This document shows, piece by piece, positions 8,351-18,498 of a stretch of DNA of 64,000 bases. The notes beneath the pieces are model-generated. The model worked only from the letters and a program-made list of their open reading frames with translations. It did not search any database and was not told the origin of the DNA. The number at the start of each line of letters is the position of its first letter. Position 1 is the stretch's first letter. The stretch covers positions 613,313 through 677,312 of the forward strand of contig NZ_CDCG01000037.1 in NCBI RefSeq assembly GCF_000819845.1, written 5' to 3'. The stretch comes from Aeromonas enteropelogenes (lineage in GTDB: Bacteria; Pseudomonadota; Gammaproteobacteria; Enterobacterales; Aeromonadaceae). The translations under genes were made by a program, and so were the position numbers.

Positions 8351-11191
8351 TCAGGATGCCGGGGGAACATGGTGTGAAAGCCACGCTTCCAACGCTTGCT
8401 GCGCCGCCTCGAAACGCCCCCTCAATGTGCCAGGATCCCCCTCTCCTGCCTCCAGCGCGGCGCAGTAATCGGCAAATTCTCCGAGCCCCAGGGCCAAGGC
8501 GCTCCCCTTGAGCTTGTGGGCCAGAGATCGCCTCTGCTCTTCGTCATCGCTTTGCTCCAGCCTGGCGACCAGCTCGCCCCCCTGGCTGGCGAACAACTCG
8601 GCCAGCTGGCGGATGCGCGGCCCGCCCAGCAGGTGCAGGTCAGCTTCCAGCACCGGGTTGGCGATCCGCGTCGGCTCAGCCGGGACGGGTGGCAAACTCT
8701 GCTCTACAGACAGTGGTGCGGCAGGCTCGCCCTCTTCCTGAAACTGGCGTTCGATGGCGCTGGCCAGGGCCGCCAGTCGCACCGGCTTGCCGACGAAATC
8801 GGCAAACCCGGCGGCGAGACAGTGGCGGATATCCTCCGGGTACATCTGAGCCGAGATGGCGATGGCAGGCAGGCCGCAGCCATGCTCCTCCTCGCTGATG
8901 GCCACCAGATCCTCGCGCAACGTCATGCCATCCATGTCCGGCAGATTGATATCGAGCAGGGCCAGCTCGAAGGGGCGCTCGGTCACCCGCGCCAGCGCGG
9001 TGCGCCCGTCTTCGGCCAGAGTAACCCGGTGGCCGAGGCGTGCCAGCATGCCCTCGGCTACCAGCCGGTTGATCTCGTTGTCCTCCACCAGCAGGATCTC
9101 CCGCGGCTGGCCGAGGCGCACCGGCTGTGAGCTCGTCGGCAACCGGGCAGCCGAGCGCTGCAGTGGCAGGCTGAAGCTGAATTCACAGCCCTGACCCGGT
9201 TCGCTGGAGAGATTGAGCTCTCCGCCCATGGCCGCCACCAGCCGGCGGCTGATGGCAAGCCCGAGCCCAGTGCCCCCCTGATGGCCCATGTCCCGCTTGC
9301 GCTGGCGGAAGGCCTCGAACACCGCCTCCTGCTCCCCAACCGGAATGCCGGGGCCCGTGTCTTTCACCACGAAGCGGATGCAAGGCTCGGCACAGGGGCC
9401 CGCACAAGCCAGAGGGGCCACCACCAGGGTGATGCGCCCCTCGCCGGTAAACTTGACCGCATTGCCCAGAAGGTTCGCGAGCACCTGGCGTAGCTTGCCC
9501 ACATCCCCCTCCACCACGGGGGGGAGCGAGGGGGCATACTCCAGCGCCAGCGCCACCCCTTTTCCCTCGGCCCTCGGTCTGAACAAGGCAATAAGCTCAT
9601 CGGCGAGCTGATGGAGGGGGAAGGGCTCGCGGCGCGCCTCCACATGGCCCGCCTCTATCTTGGAGTAGTCGAGGATGTCGTTGAGGATCTCCAGCAGGGA
9701 TTCGCCGCTGTGCTCGATGGCGGCCAGATAGCGCTGCTGGGTCTCGCTGAGATGGGTGTCCTCCAGCAGGGTGAGGCCACCGAGGATGCCGTTCATGGGG
9801 GTGCGGATTTCGTGGCTCATGGTGGCGAGGAACACCGACTTGGCACGGTTGGCCTGCTCCGCCTCGGCGCGGGCCAGCCGCTGCTTCTCCACCTCTTCGT
9901 TGAGGCGCGCATTGGCATGGCTGAGCTGCTCCGTGCGCTCCTCGACCCGCGACTCCAGCTCCCGCTGGTAGCGGCCAAGTTCGATGGCATTGTCACGAAA
10001 CACCTGCAGTGCTCGCGCAAGCTCCGCCAGCTCGTCGCGCCCCGCTTCCCCGACCGGCGTCAACGGCGTCAGATCCCCCTTGGCCAGGCGACTCATTCCC
10101 TCCACCGCATGCTGCAGCGGCCAGACGATGCGGCCATAAACCATGCGCCACATCAGCAGGATGAGCAGCACCAGGGTGAATAGGCCGATCACCATTAGGG
10201 CCTGTTCCAGCAGTTGCAACCGGGCACTCAGGGCCTGCTGGCTCTCCCCCAGGGAGTCACGGGCCTTGTTCACCAGGCTACCGACCTGACGGTTGAGACT
10301 CTCCATCAGGGCCTCGTTGGCGGCGGCCAACACGCGCAGCGCCTCCCCCTTGCCGAGCCAGTCGCTGCGCAGCTGCACCAGCCGATCGCTCTGCTCCAGC
10401 ACAGTCAGCGCCTGCTCCACCGCCTGGCGGCGCGCGGGGTCAGTCACAGCCCCGGAACGCAGCCGCAGGATGGCCAGCTCACGGCGCACGTCCTGCAGCA
10501 GGGTTTGCAGCCCCTCCTGCTGCTCGCTGCGCCAGATCTCCTCGATGCGCTGCTGCTGCATCAGGGTGCGATGGCGCAACTCCGTCATCTGCTCCAGCCA
10601 GTCGAGATCCTGCTCCAGCAGCCGATCGATAGCCCGATCTGCAGACCGCCCTTGCAGTGAATAGAGGGAGCCAAGCCCCGCCACCATCACGGTTTCAGCG
10701 TTCTCCATCTGGCTGCGGGCCAGCTCCGCCACCTGACCGGCGGCCGCCACCAGGCGGGATCGCAGGGCACTACCTTCAGCCATTAACGTGAGCCGCTCCC
10801 CTACCAGCCAGCCCTGCTGGCCCAGGTTGCCGATGATGGTCTGGCTGAGCTGGTGCAACTCATCGGGCGTCTGCTTGCCACCCCCATGGCCCAGTTGCTC
10901 CAGCACGCGCTGCATCTGCTGCCCCTGCAGGGTGAGCAGCCGCCCCTGATGCTCCCGCTCCCCTTCGCTGGTCGCGGAGGCCAGCAGGTGGGAGGAGCTC
11001 TGGATCTCGCCGCTCAGCCGCGCCAGGGTGCGGGCCAGCTCCTGATCCGCCAGGGTCTGCTGTACCCCCTGCTCCAGCTGACGCAGATGAGTGAGCCCGA
11101 TCCACCCCAGCAGGGAGGCGCTCAGGGTCAACAGCGCCATCAGGGAGAAGGCCAGCAACAGCTTGCCGCCCAGGCCGGAAAAGATTCTCAC
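8351..11191 (-). CDS. torS: hybrid sensor histidine kinase TorS
   Basis: Inner-membrane sensor of trimethylamine N-oxide that drives TorR by a four-step phosphorelay. 946 residues: membrane segment near 8-28, large periplasmic sensor to about 335, second membrane segment near 340-360, HAMP and coiled coil, histidine-kinase domain (His about 460 in [11 protein letters not shown]), ATPase domain with GTGLGLAI, receiver domain (Asp about 747 in [11 protein letters not shown]) and C-terminal Hpt domain (His about 892 in LAHKLKGSA). Start is taken as GTG at 11191, preceded by AAGG and matching the E. coli TorS N terminus; the ATG at 11263 would collide with the torT start. Divergent from torT. Confidence 0.9.
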   Translation of the reverse strand: MRIFSGLGGKLLLAFSLMALLTLSASLLGWIGLTHLRQLEQGVQQTLADQELARTLARLSGEIQSSSHLLASATSEGEREHQGRLLTLQGQQMQRVLEQLGHGGGKQTPDELHQLSQTIIGNLGQQGWLVGERLTLMAEGSALRSRLVAAAGQVAELARSQMENAETVMVAGLGSLYSLQGRSADRAIDRLLEQDLDWLEQMTELRHRTLMQQQRIEEIWRSEQQEGLQTLLQDVRRELAILRLRSGAVTDPARRQAVEQALTVLEQSDRLVQLRSDWLGKGEALRVLAAANEALMESLNRQVGSLVNKARDSLGESQQALSARLQLLEQALMVIGLFTLVLLILLMWRMVYGRIVWPLQHAVEGMSRLAKGDLTPLTPVGEAGRDELAELARALQVFRDNAIELGRYQRELESRVEERTEQLSHANARLNEEVEKQRLARAEAEQANRAKSVFLATMSHEIRTPMNGILGGLTLLEDTHLSETQQRYLAAIEHSGESLLEILNDILDYSKIEAGHVEARREPFPLHQLADELIALFRPRAEGKGVALALEYAPSLPPVVEGDVGKLRQVLANLLGNAVKFTGEGRITLVVAPLACAGPCAEPCIRFVVKDTGPGIPVGEQEAVFEAFRQRKRDMGHQGGTGLGLAISRRLVAAMGGELNLSSEPGQGCEFSFSLPLQRSAARLPTSSQPVRLGQPREILLVEDNEINRLVAEGMLARLGHRVTLAEDGRTALARVTERPFELALLDINLPDMDGMTLREDLVAISEEEHGCGLPAIAISAQMYPEDIRHCLAAGFADFVGKPVRLAALASAIERQFQEEGEPAAPLSVEQSLPPVPAEPTRIANPVLEADLHLLGGPRIRQLAELFASQGGELVARLEQSDDEEQRRSLAHKLKGSALALGLGEFADYCAALEAGEGDPGTLRGRFEAAQQALEAWLSHHVPPAS

Positions 11192-11261
11192 GGGAAGTAC
11201 CTTGGTTGTGGTCGACTTTGACCGGATAATATGGCTCCACACTTTAACAAAACCCCTGGCC

Positions 11262-12314
11262 ATGCGAAGCGTCTATCTCTCCCTGTTGCTCATCTTGCTC
11301 CCGGCCTCCGTTCTCGCCTTCGAGGTAGATCACTGGCCCGGCGGCACCTTCAGCGGCAAACCGATCAGCCTCGACTGGCCAGCGCCAGCCCCCCTTGCTC
11401 GCCCCCTGACCCTGTGCGCCCTCTATCCCCATCTGCGCGACGCCTACTGGCTGTCGGTCAATCAGGGCATGGTGGAGGAGGCAAAGCGGCTCGGCGTGAA
11501 ACTGCGCATTCATGAGGCGGGCGGTTACGGCGCCATCACCGAGCAGCGCCAGCAGTTGCAGCAGTGCGTGAGCGAGGGGAGCGACGCCATCCTGCTCGGC
11601 GCGGTGAGCTACGACGGCCTGAACGAGGCGATCACCGCCAGCCCGCTGCCGGTATTCGGCCTGGTCAATGATCTGCCCGCCGGGCTGGTGCGGGCCAAGG
11701 TGGGGGTCTCCTGGTACCAGATGGGCTGGCAGATTGGCCACTGGCTGGCACAGCGCCACCCTGCCGGCAGCCCGCCGGTCTCGGTGGCCCTCTTCCCCGG
11801 CCCGCAGGCGAGCGGCGGCAACAACTTCGTCGAGCCGGGTTTTGCCGACGGCATCAAGGGAAGCGCCATCAGGCTGGTGACCACGGCGCGCGGTGACAAC
11901 AGCCGCGAGATCCAACGTACCCTGGTGCAGCAGACCCTGGCTCGCCATCCTGACCTCGACTATCTGGTGGGGGGCGCCATCGCCGCCGAAGTGGCGGTCA
12001 ACGAGCTGGCGCAGCGCCAGCTCGATCGTCCCAAAGTACTGAGCACCTACTTCAGCCACGGGGTCCAGCGCGGCCTGCGCCGGGGCAAGATCCTGGCCGC
12101 CAACAGCGATCAGATGCGCCTGCAGGGACGCCTTGCGGTGGCCCAGGCGGTCTGCCTGTTGCAAAAGCCCGATGCTGGCGAACGCCAGTGCCCGCGAGTG
12201 ATGGGCCCCCCCATCCTGACCCTGGAGGCCCCTCTGGCCGACCCGGGCAACTCCTTGTCTGATGGCGCCTTTCGCCCCGTCTACCGGGTCGGCACCGACG
12301 CCAGCGGCAAGTAA
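11262..12314 (+). CDS. torT: periplasmic TMAO-sensing protein TorT
   Basis: Periplasmic binding protein that binds TMAO and presents it to the TorS sensor domain. 350 residues: a Sec signal peptide (about 1-19, ending SVLA-FEV), then a LacI/ribose-binding-protein fold with [22 protein letters not shown] at its first lobe and [19 protein letters not shown] near the middle. Start at 11262 gives the signal peptide directly. It lies divergent to torS, the E. coli arrangement. Confidence 0.9.
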   Translation: MRSVYLSLLLILLPASVLAFEVDHWPGGTFSGKPISLDWPAPAPLARPLTLCALYPHLRDAYWLSVNQGMVEEAKRLGVKLRIHEAGGYGAITEQRQQLQQCVSEGSDAILLGAVSYDGLNEAITASPLPVFGLVNDLPAGLVRAKVGVSWYQMGWQIGHWLAQRHPAGSPPVSVALFPGPQASGGNNFVEPGFADGIKGSAIRLVTTARGDNSREIQRTLVQQTLARHPDLDYLVGGAIAAEVAVNELAQRQLDRPKVLSTYFSHGVQRGLRRGKILAANSDQMRLQGRLAVAQAVCLLQKPDAGERQCPRVMGPPILTLEAPLADPGNSLSDGAFRPVYRVGTDASGK

Positions 12315-12339
12315 CGCCACCAAACTCAAGGAAGAAGAG

Positions 12340-12744
12340 ATGAGAACATTGCATGCAAGCTGCCTGTGCGGCGCCGTCGCCCTGACCCTGCCGGATCAAT
12401 TCGACTACATGGGCAACTGCCATTGCTCTGAGTGCCGCAAGTTTTCAGGGGCGGATTACGCCTCCGTCGGCGGGCTGGATGGCGACAAGGTAACCATCGC
12501 GAAGGGGGCTGAAGCCATCAGCCGCTATCAGAAATCGGACGAGACAACCCTCGCCTTCTGCCGCCACTGCGGCTCCAGCCTGTTCAGTCAGAAACGCAGC
12601 AGCGGCAAGATCAATTTGAGATTGGGCGTGCTGGACGAAACGCCGAGCCAGCGCCCCGCCTTTCACATCTTCGTCGGCTCCAAGGCGCCCTGGCACGAGA
12701 TAGGCGACGACTGCCCGCAGTTCGACACCCGGCCACCGGCCTGA
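12340..12744 (+). CDS. GFA/CENP-V family zinc protein
   Basis: 134-residue protein of the GFA (glutathione-dependent formaldehyde-activating-like) superfamily, predicted cytosolic. The zinc cysteines are visible as CLCGAVAL near residue 8, NCHCSECRKFSG near 26-37 and FCRHCGSSLF near 74-83. ATG at 12340 follows GGAAGAAGAG. Substrate unknown: many members do not act on formaldehyde. It sits between torT and torR, where E. coli has no gene, only 25 bases after torT, so it may be co-transcribed with torT. A link to formaldehyde from TMAO breakdown is speculative. Confidence 0.85.
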   Translation: MRTLHASCLCGAVALTLPDQFDYMGNCHCSECRKFSGADYASVGGLDGDKVTIAKGAEAISRYQKSDETTLAFCRHCGSSLFSQKRSSGKINLRLGVLDETPSQRPAFHIFVGSKAPWHEIGDDCPQFDTRPPA

Positions 12745-12808
12745 GCCCCTCTTGATATAGCGGCCTGCGCGAGGAAAAGCACCAGGCCCTGATATGGCGC
12801 CCTTGCTT

Positions 12809-13522
12809 TTAAGAGGCTATCTCGCCGGCGAACAGGTAGCCTTCCCCGTGTACGGTGACAAACAGCTGGGGATCCCTGGGATCCTGCTCCATCTTGCCCC
12901 GCAGCCGCCGGATCAGCACGTCTATGGTGCGATCGCTCGGGCCATCGCCGCGGTGGCTGGTGAGGGCCAGGATCCGCTCCCGACTCAGCACCCGCCCGGC
13001 ATTGGCGATAAAGGCCACCAGCACCTCGTACTCCGCCTTGGTCAGGCGCACCGGCACCCCGTCCTTGCTGAGCTGGCGACGGGGAATATCGAAGCGCCAG
13101 GGGCCGAAGCGCACCGCATCGTCGGCCGGGGCCGGCTCGCACGGCGTTGCCGCGACCAGGGAGATGCGCCATAGCAGGTTCTTGACCCGCACCAGCAATT
13201 CCCTGAGCTCGAATGGTTTGGTGACATAGTCGTCGGCTCCCATTTCGAGGCCAACGATCCTGTCCACCGCATCGCTGCGACCGGTCACCAGGATGATCCC
13301 CACTGTGCTGCGGGCGCGCAGTTCACGGGTCAGCAGCAAGCCATCCTCCCCCGGCAGGTTGATGTCCAGCATCACCAGGGCCACCTCCTGCTCTGCCAGC
13401 ACGGCCCGCATCTCCTGGCCGTTTTCGACTGCGGTCACCCGATAGCCTTCCCGTTCGAAATAGCCGGTCAGCTTCTCGCGGGTAACGGCATCATCTTCAA
13501 CAACCAGAATGTGGTGGCTCAT
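12809..13522 (-). CDS. torR: TMAO response regulator TorR
   Basis: OmpR-family regulator activated by TorS. 237 residues: receiver domain (about 1-120) with phospho-acceptor Asp near 52 in VMLDINLPGEDG and ILVTGRSDAVDRIVGLEMGADDYVTKP, very close to E. coli TorR; C-terminal winged helix (about 135-235) with RLTKAEYEVL and RTIDVLIRRLRGKM. ATG at 13522 gives the MSHHILVVEDD terminus; the frame also offers TTG two codons upstream. Divergent from torC with a 148-base intergenic region carrying TorR-box-like sequences. Confidence 0.94.
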   Translation of the reverse strand: MSHHILVVEDDAVTREKLTGYFEREGYRVTAVENGQEMRAVLAEQEVALVMLDINLPGEDGLLLTRELRARSTVGIILVTGRSDAVDRIVGLEMGADDYVTKPFELRELLVRVKNLLWRISLVAATPCEPAPADDAVRFGPWRFDIPRRQLSKDGVPVRLTKAEYEVLVAFIANAGRVLSRERILALTSHRGDGPSDRTIDVLIRRLRGKMEQDPRDPQLFVTVHGEGYLFAGEIAS

Positions 13523-13559
13523 GGGCAAGGTCCGCGGCGTTCAACAAGGGAGGGTTATT

Positions 13560-13569
13560 CTATTCATAT
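13560..13569 (+). promoter_or_regulatory. TorR box-like decamer 1
   Basis: CTATTCATAT matches the E. coli TorR decamer CTGTTCATAT at nine of ten positions and lies about 100 bases before torC. Confidence 0.6.
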
Positions 13570-13612
13570 TTTGTCATAAATACCCCTATTTCATTAATTT
13601 CCGACGGCAGCC

Positions 13613-13622
13613 CTGTTCACAA
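13613..13622 (+). promoter_or_regulatory. TorR box-like decamer 2
   Basis: CTGTTCACAA shares eight of ten bases, including the CTGTTCA core, with the TorR decamer; same orientation as the box at 13560, 53 bases further on. Confidence 0.45.
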
Positions 13623-13670
13623 CGCCTCCCTATCATGGCCTCCATCAAAAAAGTGATGTGAGAGACCATT

Positions 13671-14834
13671 ATGAAAAAACTGTGGCATTTCCTGCGCACA
13701 CCCAGCCGTCGCTGGTCGGTGCTGGCGCTGGTTCTGGCCGGCGTCGGGGTCACCCTGGCCGGTACCGTTGGCTTGCACTACGGCTTCGAGAAGACCAGTA
13801 CCCTCGAGTTCTGTATCTCCTGCCATACCATGAAGGACACCGTCTACCCCGAGTACAAGGAGTCCATTCACTTCAAGAACGCCTCCGGCGTCCAGGCCGT
13901 CTGTACCGACTGCCACCAGCCGAAGGACTTCGTCGGCAAGGTAGCCCGCAAGATGGAGGCGGCCAACGACCTCTATCAGCAGTACATCGGTCACAGCATC
14001 GACACCCAGGAGAAGTTTGAAGACAGGCGTCTGCACCTGGCCGAGAAGGTCTGGGCGCGCATGAGCAGCCAGAACTCCAAGACCTGCAAGTCCTGCCACA
14101 GCTACGACAACATGGACCACGCCAAGCAGTCTCCTGCCGCCGCCAAGGCGATGACCGAGGCCGCAGCGAAGAACATGAACTGCATCGAATGCCACAAGGG
14201 CATCGCTCACGAACTGCCGAACATGGCGGGCGGCTTCCGTGCCACCTACGCCACCCTGGCAAGCGAAGCCCAGCAGGCACCGGCTGCCGAGACCCTCTAC
14301 ACCTTGGGTGAGAAGGATCTCTACGAAAGCGAAGAGAGCACCGATCCGGTCGGCAAGCTGCTGCCCGCTTCCCGCATCGAAGTCGTGGCCCGCAGCGGCG
14401 ATCGCCTCAAGGTGACCATCGAAGGCTGGCGCGAAACCGAAGGCAAGGGCCGCGTGCTGAGCGAGTACATGGGCAAGCGAGTCTTCGTGGCCACCATCCG
14501 TGACGAGCTCAAGGCAAACGAGAAGATCCTGAAACAGGAAACTGACAGCGCCACCCATATCAAGTGGGAACAGGTGCAGGTTCAGGCCTGGGTCGATGGC
14601 AAGGGCCTCGAATCCTCCCTCAAACCGATCTGGGATTATGCCGGCGAGATGTACAAGTCCACCTGCAACTCCTGCCACGCGGCGCCGGATCCGGCTCACT
14701 TCACCGCCAACGGCTGGATCTCGGGTCTCAAGGCCATGTCCGCCTACTACCGCCTGAGCAAGGAAGAGGAGCGCACCCTGCTCAAGTACCTGCAAAACCA
14801 TGCCGCCGATACCGGTGGTCAGGGCAGCCACTAA
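13671..14834 (+). CDS. torC: pentaheme c-type cytochrome TorC
   Basis: Membrane-anchored periplasmic cytochrome that passes electrons from menaquinol to TorA. 387 residues: N-terminal uncleaved anchor (about 18-38), NapC/NirT-type tetraheme domain with CISCH, CTDCH, CKSCH and CIECH, and a C-terminal domain with the fifth site CNSCH near residue 335 followed by a cytochrome-c-like tail. Five CxxCH motifs match E. coli TorC. First gene of torC-torA-torD; its short upstream region holds TorR-box-like decamers. Confidence 0.95.
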   Translation: MKKLWHFLRTPSRRWSVLALVLAGVGVTLAGTVGLHYGFEKTSTLEFCISCHTMKDTVYPEYKESIHFKNASGVQAVCTDCHQPKDFVGKVARKMEAANDLYQQYIGHSIDTQEKFEDRRLHLAEKVWARMSSQNSKTCKSCHSYDNMDHAKQSPAAAKAMTEAAAKNMNCIECHKGIAHELPNMAGGFRATYATLASEAQQAPAAETLYTLGEKDLYESEESTDPVGKLLPASRIEVVARSGDRLKVTIEGWRETEGKGRVLSEYMGKRVFVATIRDELKANEKILKQETDSATHIKWEQVQVQAWVDGKGLESSLKPIWDYAGEMYKSTCNSCHAAPDPAHFTANGWISGLKAMSAYYRLSKEEERTLLKYLQNHAADTGGQGSH

Positions 14835-14861
14835 TTCCGGATTCGAAAGAGGAATAACAAG

Positions 14862-17354
14862 ATGATCAATATTTCCCGTCGTGGTTTTCTGGGTGGCTTG
14901 CTGGCCAGCGGTGCCAGCGCCCTGATCGGTCCCTCCCTGCTCGGTCGCGCCGTGATGGCCGCCGAGTCCGGCGAAAAACTGGTGCAGTCCGGCTCCCACT
15001 GGGGCGCCTTCCGCGCCCGTGTGGTCAACGGCCGCTGGGTCGAGACCCTGCCGTTCGAGCATGACAAGCATCCGACCGAGATGCTCAAGGCCCTGAGTGA
15101 AGTGGTCTACAACCCCTCCCGCATCCGCTACCCCATGGTGCGTCTGGACTGGCTGCGCAAGGGCCACCAGTCCGACACCAGCGAGCGCGGCCAGAACCGC
15201 TTCGTGCGGGTAACCTGGTCCCAAGCGCTGGACTTCTTCTATCACGAGCTGGAGCGGGTGCAGAAGACCTATGGCCCGAGCGCCCTCTACGCCGGTCACT
15301 CAGGCTGGCAGTCGGTCGGCAAGCTGCACTCCGCCGGCGCCATGCTGGGCCGCGCCATGAACCTGCACGGTACCTATCTGGCCAAGGCCGGTGACTACTC
15401 CACCGGCGCCGCCCAGGTGATCCTGCCCCACGTGGCGGGCGCCATGGAGGTGTACGAGCAGCAGACTTCCTGGCCCCTGGTGCTGGAGCACAGCAAGACC
15501 ATCGTCATCTGGGGTTCCGATCCCATCAAGAACCTGCAGGTGGGCTGGCTGGTGCCGGATCACAGCGTCTACGAATACTGGGCACAGCTGAAAGAGAAAG
15601 TGGCCAAGGGCGAGATCAGGGTCATCAGCGTCGACCCGGTCAAGTCCAAAACCCAGAAGTACCTCAATTGCGATCAGGTTACCCTGAACCCGCAGACCGA
15701 CGTGCCCCTGATGCTGGGTATCGCCCATACCCTCTACAGCGAAAAGCGTCACAACGAGGACTTCCTCAAGAACTACACCACCGGCTTTGACAAGTTCCTG
15801 CCCTATCTGCTGGGCACCAAGGATGGCCAGGTGAAGGATGCCGAGTGGGCCTCCGCCATCTGTGGCGTGCCTGCCGAGACCATTCGCGAGCTGGCGCGCA
15901 CCATGGCCAGCGGCCGCACCCAGCTCATCGGCGGCTGGTGCGTGCAGCGCATGCACCACGGCGAACAGTACGCCTGGATGCTGGTGGTACTGGCCTCCAT
16001 GCTGGGCCAAATTGGCCTGCCGGGCGGCGGCTACGGTTTTGGCTGGCACTACAACGGCGCCGGTACCATCACTTCTACCGGTCCCATCATGTCCGGCTTC
16101 AGCTCCGTCATTCCCGGGGTCAAGCCGCTGCACAACGGCGACTGGAAGGGCTACTCCAAGTTCATCCCGGTGGCCCGTTTCGTCGACTGCATCCTGAACC
16201 CGGGCAAGACCATCGCCTTCAACGGTCAGACCATCACCTACCCGGAGATGAAAATGGCGGTGTTCTGCGGCAACAACCCGTTCCACCACCAGCAGGATCG
16301 CAACAAGATGATCGCCGCCTGGCGCAAGCTGGAAACCGTGGTGAGCGTGGATCACCAGTGGACCGCCAGCTGCCGCTTCGCCGATATCGTGCTGCCGGCC
16401 ACCACCACCTATGAGCGGGATGACATCGAGCAGTGGGGTTCCCACTCCAACGCCGGCATCCTGGCCATGCACAAGGTGGTCGAGCCGCTGTTCGAGGCGC
16501 GCGACGACTACGACATCTTCGCCGATCTGTGCCGTCGCTTCGATCGCGAGGCAGAGTTCACCGGTGGCAAGACCAAGCTGGAGTGGATCCAGAGCATCTA
16601 TGACGATGCCCGCCTGCAGGGCCGCGGCATCGGCATCCGCCTGCCCCGCTTCAGCCAGTTCTGGCACGGTGAAGGCTTCGTCACCTTCCCGGCGGGCAAG
16701 CCCTGGGTGCGTCACGAGTCGTTCCGTCAGGAACCGGATTTGGAGCCGCTAGGCACCCCGTCCGGTCTCATCGAGATCTACTCCAAGACCATCGCCGACT
16801 ACGGTTACGCGGATTGCCCGGGCCACCCGGTCTGGATCGAGCCTTACGAGCGCTCCCACGGCGGCCATGGCAGCAAGCAGTTCCCGCTGCACCTGCAATC
16901 CTGTCACCCGGACAAGCGCCTGCACAGCCAGCTCTGCTCCTCCGACAACTACCGTGCCACCTACACGGTACAGGGTCGCGAGCCTGTCTATATGAACCCG
17001 CAGGACGCCAAGGCGCGCGGGCTCAAGGACGGGGATCTGGTGCGGGTCTTCAACGGCCGCGGTCAGGTTCTGGCCGGTCTGGTGGTGAGCGAAGACTACG
17101 CCCCCGGCGTGGTGCGCATCCAGGAAGGTGCCTGGTACGGCCCGCAGGAAGGCGGCAAGGTGGGGACTCTCTGTACCTATGGCGATCCCAACGTGCTGAC
17201 CGCGGACATCGGCTCCTCCAGCCTGGCGCAGGCCACCACGGCCCACACCGCGCTGGTGGAGATCGAGAAGTTCCAAGGGCAGGCGCCAGCCGTCACCGCC
17301 TTCGGGGCACCGGAATCCGCCAAGGGTATCGATCCCATGTTCCCGGCACTGTGA
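14862..17354 (+). CDS. torA: trimethylamine-N-oxide reductase TorA
   Basis: Periplasmic bis-MGD molybdoenzyme reducing TMAO to trimethylamine as terminal electron acceptor. 830 residues with a twin-arginine signal peptide: SRRGFLGG at 5-12, hydrophobic core, cleavage after AVMA near residue 33. As expected for the DMSO-reductase/TorA subgroup it lacks an N-terminal iron-sulfur cysteine cluster. The Mo ligand serine is expected in HSGWQSVGKLH near residue 150. C-terminal molybdopterin-dinucleotide domain includes VYMNPQDAKARGLKDGD. Starts 27 bases after torC. Confidence 0.96.
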   Translation: MINISRRGFLGGLLASGASALIGPSLLGRAVMAAESGEKLVQSGSHWGAFRARVVNGRWVETLPFEHDKHPTEMLKALSEVVYNPSRIRYPMVRLDWLRKGHQSDTSERGQNRFVRVTWSQALDFFYHELERVQKTYGPSALYAGHSGWQSVGKLHSAGAMLGRAMNLHGTYLAKAGDYSTGAAQVILPHVAGAMEVYEQQTSWPLVLEHSKTIVIWGSDPIKNLQVGWLVPDHSVYEYWAQLKEKVAKGEIRVISVDPVKSKTQKYLNCDQVTLNPQTDVPLMLGIAHTLYSEKRHNEDFLKNYTTGFDKFLPYLLGTKDGQVKDAEWASAICGVPAETIRELARTMASGRTQLIGGWCVQRMHHGEQYAWMLVVLASMLGQIGLPGGGYGFGWHYNGAGTITSTGPIMSGFSSVIPGVKPLHNGDWKGYSKFIPVARFVDCILNPGKTIAFNGQTITYPEMKMAVFCGNNPFHHQQDRNKMIAAWRKLETVVSVDHQWTASCRFADIVLPATTTYERDDIEQWGSHSNAGILAMHKVVEPLFEARDDYDIFADLCRRFDREAEFTGGKTKLEWIQSIYDDARLQGRGIGIRLPRFSQFWHGEGFVTFPAGKPWVRHESFRQEPDLEPLGTPSGLIEIYSKTIADYGYADCPGHPVWIEPYERSHGGHGSKQFPLHLQSCHPDKRLHSQLCSSDNYRATYTVQGREPVYMNPQDAKARGLKDGDLVRVFNGRGQVLAGLVVSEDYAPGVVRIQEGAWYGPQEGGKVGTLCTYGDPNVLTADIGSSSLAQATTAHTALVEIEKFQGQAPAVTAFGAPESAKGIDPMFPAL

Positions 17355-17452
17355 ACCAGGGGGACGAAAGTTCCCCCTTGAGTTTCCTTTATTTTTAAAG
17401 TCGTTAGAATCGGGAGCCTCTATGGCTCCCGATTGTCATCCACGGAGGAAAA

Positions 17453-18121
17453 ATGCAGGAATTTATGGCTACCAGCGAACGCAGGGCCGAGCTTTACTGG
17501 TGGTTCTCCACCCTGTTCGCTGCCGAACTCAGTGATGCACAGATCGCTGAATACGACACCTACGACGTGCGCAGCTTCTTGAAGAGCCTCTCAACCCTCG
17601 ACCCCATGCGCGAGGCAGTGGCCGAACTGAACGATGCCATCGCCCGCCTGCTGGTACGTCCCGATCGCCAGCTGGAACTCGCTGCCGACTTCGCTGGCCT
17701 GTTTCTGGTCGATCCCAAGCAGGGAGCCCTGCCCTATGAGTCGCTCTACCGCGGTGATGGCAAGCTGTTGATGCAGGCCCCCATGGCCGAGATGCAGGCT
17801 CGCCTCGATCGCCTCGGCATCAACATCAGCGAGAAGTACAAGGAGCCCGCCGATCACCTGGCCATCGAGCTGGATCTGATGGGCAACCTCATCATCCGCG
17901 CCGCCGAGGCGACCACCGCCGCTCAGCGCGAGGAGTGGCTCAAGGAGCAGGAAGCGCTGCTGCACCATCACCTGCTGGGGTGGTTCGAGCAGTTCGAGAG
18001 CGCCTGTCGCGCTGCCGACGAATTCGGCTTCTACGGAGCGAGTGCCCGGCTGCTGGGGGTATTCCTCAAGATGGATGCCAACTACCTGAGCCTGATCAAA
18101 CCGGCCCAAAGCGCCGGCTAA
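17453..18121 (+). CDS. torD: TorA-specific chaperone TorD
   Basis: Cytoplasmic chaperone that binds the TorA signal peptide and apoprotein during cofactor loading before Tat export. 222 residues, all-alpha. Family signatures are [20 protein letters not shown] near residue 82 and [15 protein letters not shown] near 130. Start at 17453 is preceded by GGAGG at proper spacing. Follows torA after 98 bases. Confidence 0.94.
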   Translation: MQEFMATSERRAELYWWFSTLFAAELSDAQIAEYDTYDVRSFLKSLSTLDPMREAVAELNDAIARLLVRPDRQLELAADFAGLFLVDPKQGALPYESLYRGDGKLLMQAPMAEMQARLDRLGINISEKYKEPADHLAIELDLMGNLIIRAAEATTAAQREEWLKEQEALLHHHLLGWFEQFESACRAADEFGFYGASARLLGVFLKMDANYLSLIKPAQSAG

Positions 18122-18125
18122 GCCG

Positions 18126-18494
18126 ATGAAGACAGCCCTGCTCCTGATCGCATGCTGGCTGCTGGCCCTGATCCCGCTGGATCAGGGCATTACTCCCCTC
18201 GCCGTGCTGCTGTTCAACCCGGACAGAGAACTCTACGGCACCGCCCAGCTCACCGGCTTTGCCGGCATACTGCTGACGCTCTATCTTGCCAATCTGGGCG
18301 TCGAGGTGGTGCTGCGCCGCCGCTTCCAGATAGCGGGCATGCTGGCCCTGCTGGCCTCCTGGATCGATTTCATCAATAGCAGCGGCACCGAGGCCCACTG
18401 GTTGCTGCTCTACGCCATGGCGCTGCCTTTCCACCTGATCGGCTGGCTGGTCTTCGTGCGGGGCATTCAGGCCTTCGGCCGCGAGAAGGGGTGA
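18126..18494 (+). CDS. small membrane protein of the tor operon
   Basis: 122-residue hydrophobic protein with about four predicted membrane segments (about 3-22, 38-60, 68-82, 92-112) and charged loops (RRRFQ near 63, basic C terminus). I do not recognise the family. It starts four bases after the torD stop, so it is almost certainly co-transcribed with torCAD and may serve TMAO respiration, for example in quinol delivery or TorC assembly; this is inference from position only. Confidence 0.75.
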   Translation: MKTALLLIACWLLALIPLDQGITPLAVLLFNPDRELYGTAQLTGFAGILLTLYLANLGVEVVLRRRFQIAGMLALLASWIDFINSSGTEAHWLLLYAMALPFHLIGWLVFVRGIQAFGREKG

Positions 18495-18498
18495 CGGC

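Noticed and set aside
11192..11263. ATG at 11263 as the torS start
   Set aside because: It would overlap the divergent torT start codon and leave no promoter; the GTG at 11191 has a ribosome site and fits TorS homologues.
13617..15299. 560-codon minus-strand frame across torC and torA
   Set aside because: Shadow opposite two clear tor genes; no ribosome site or motif.
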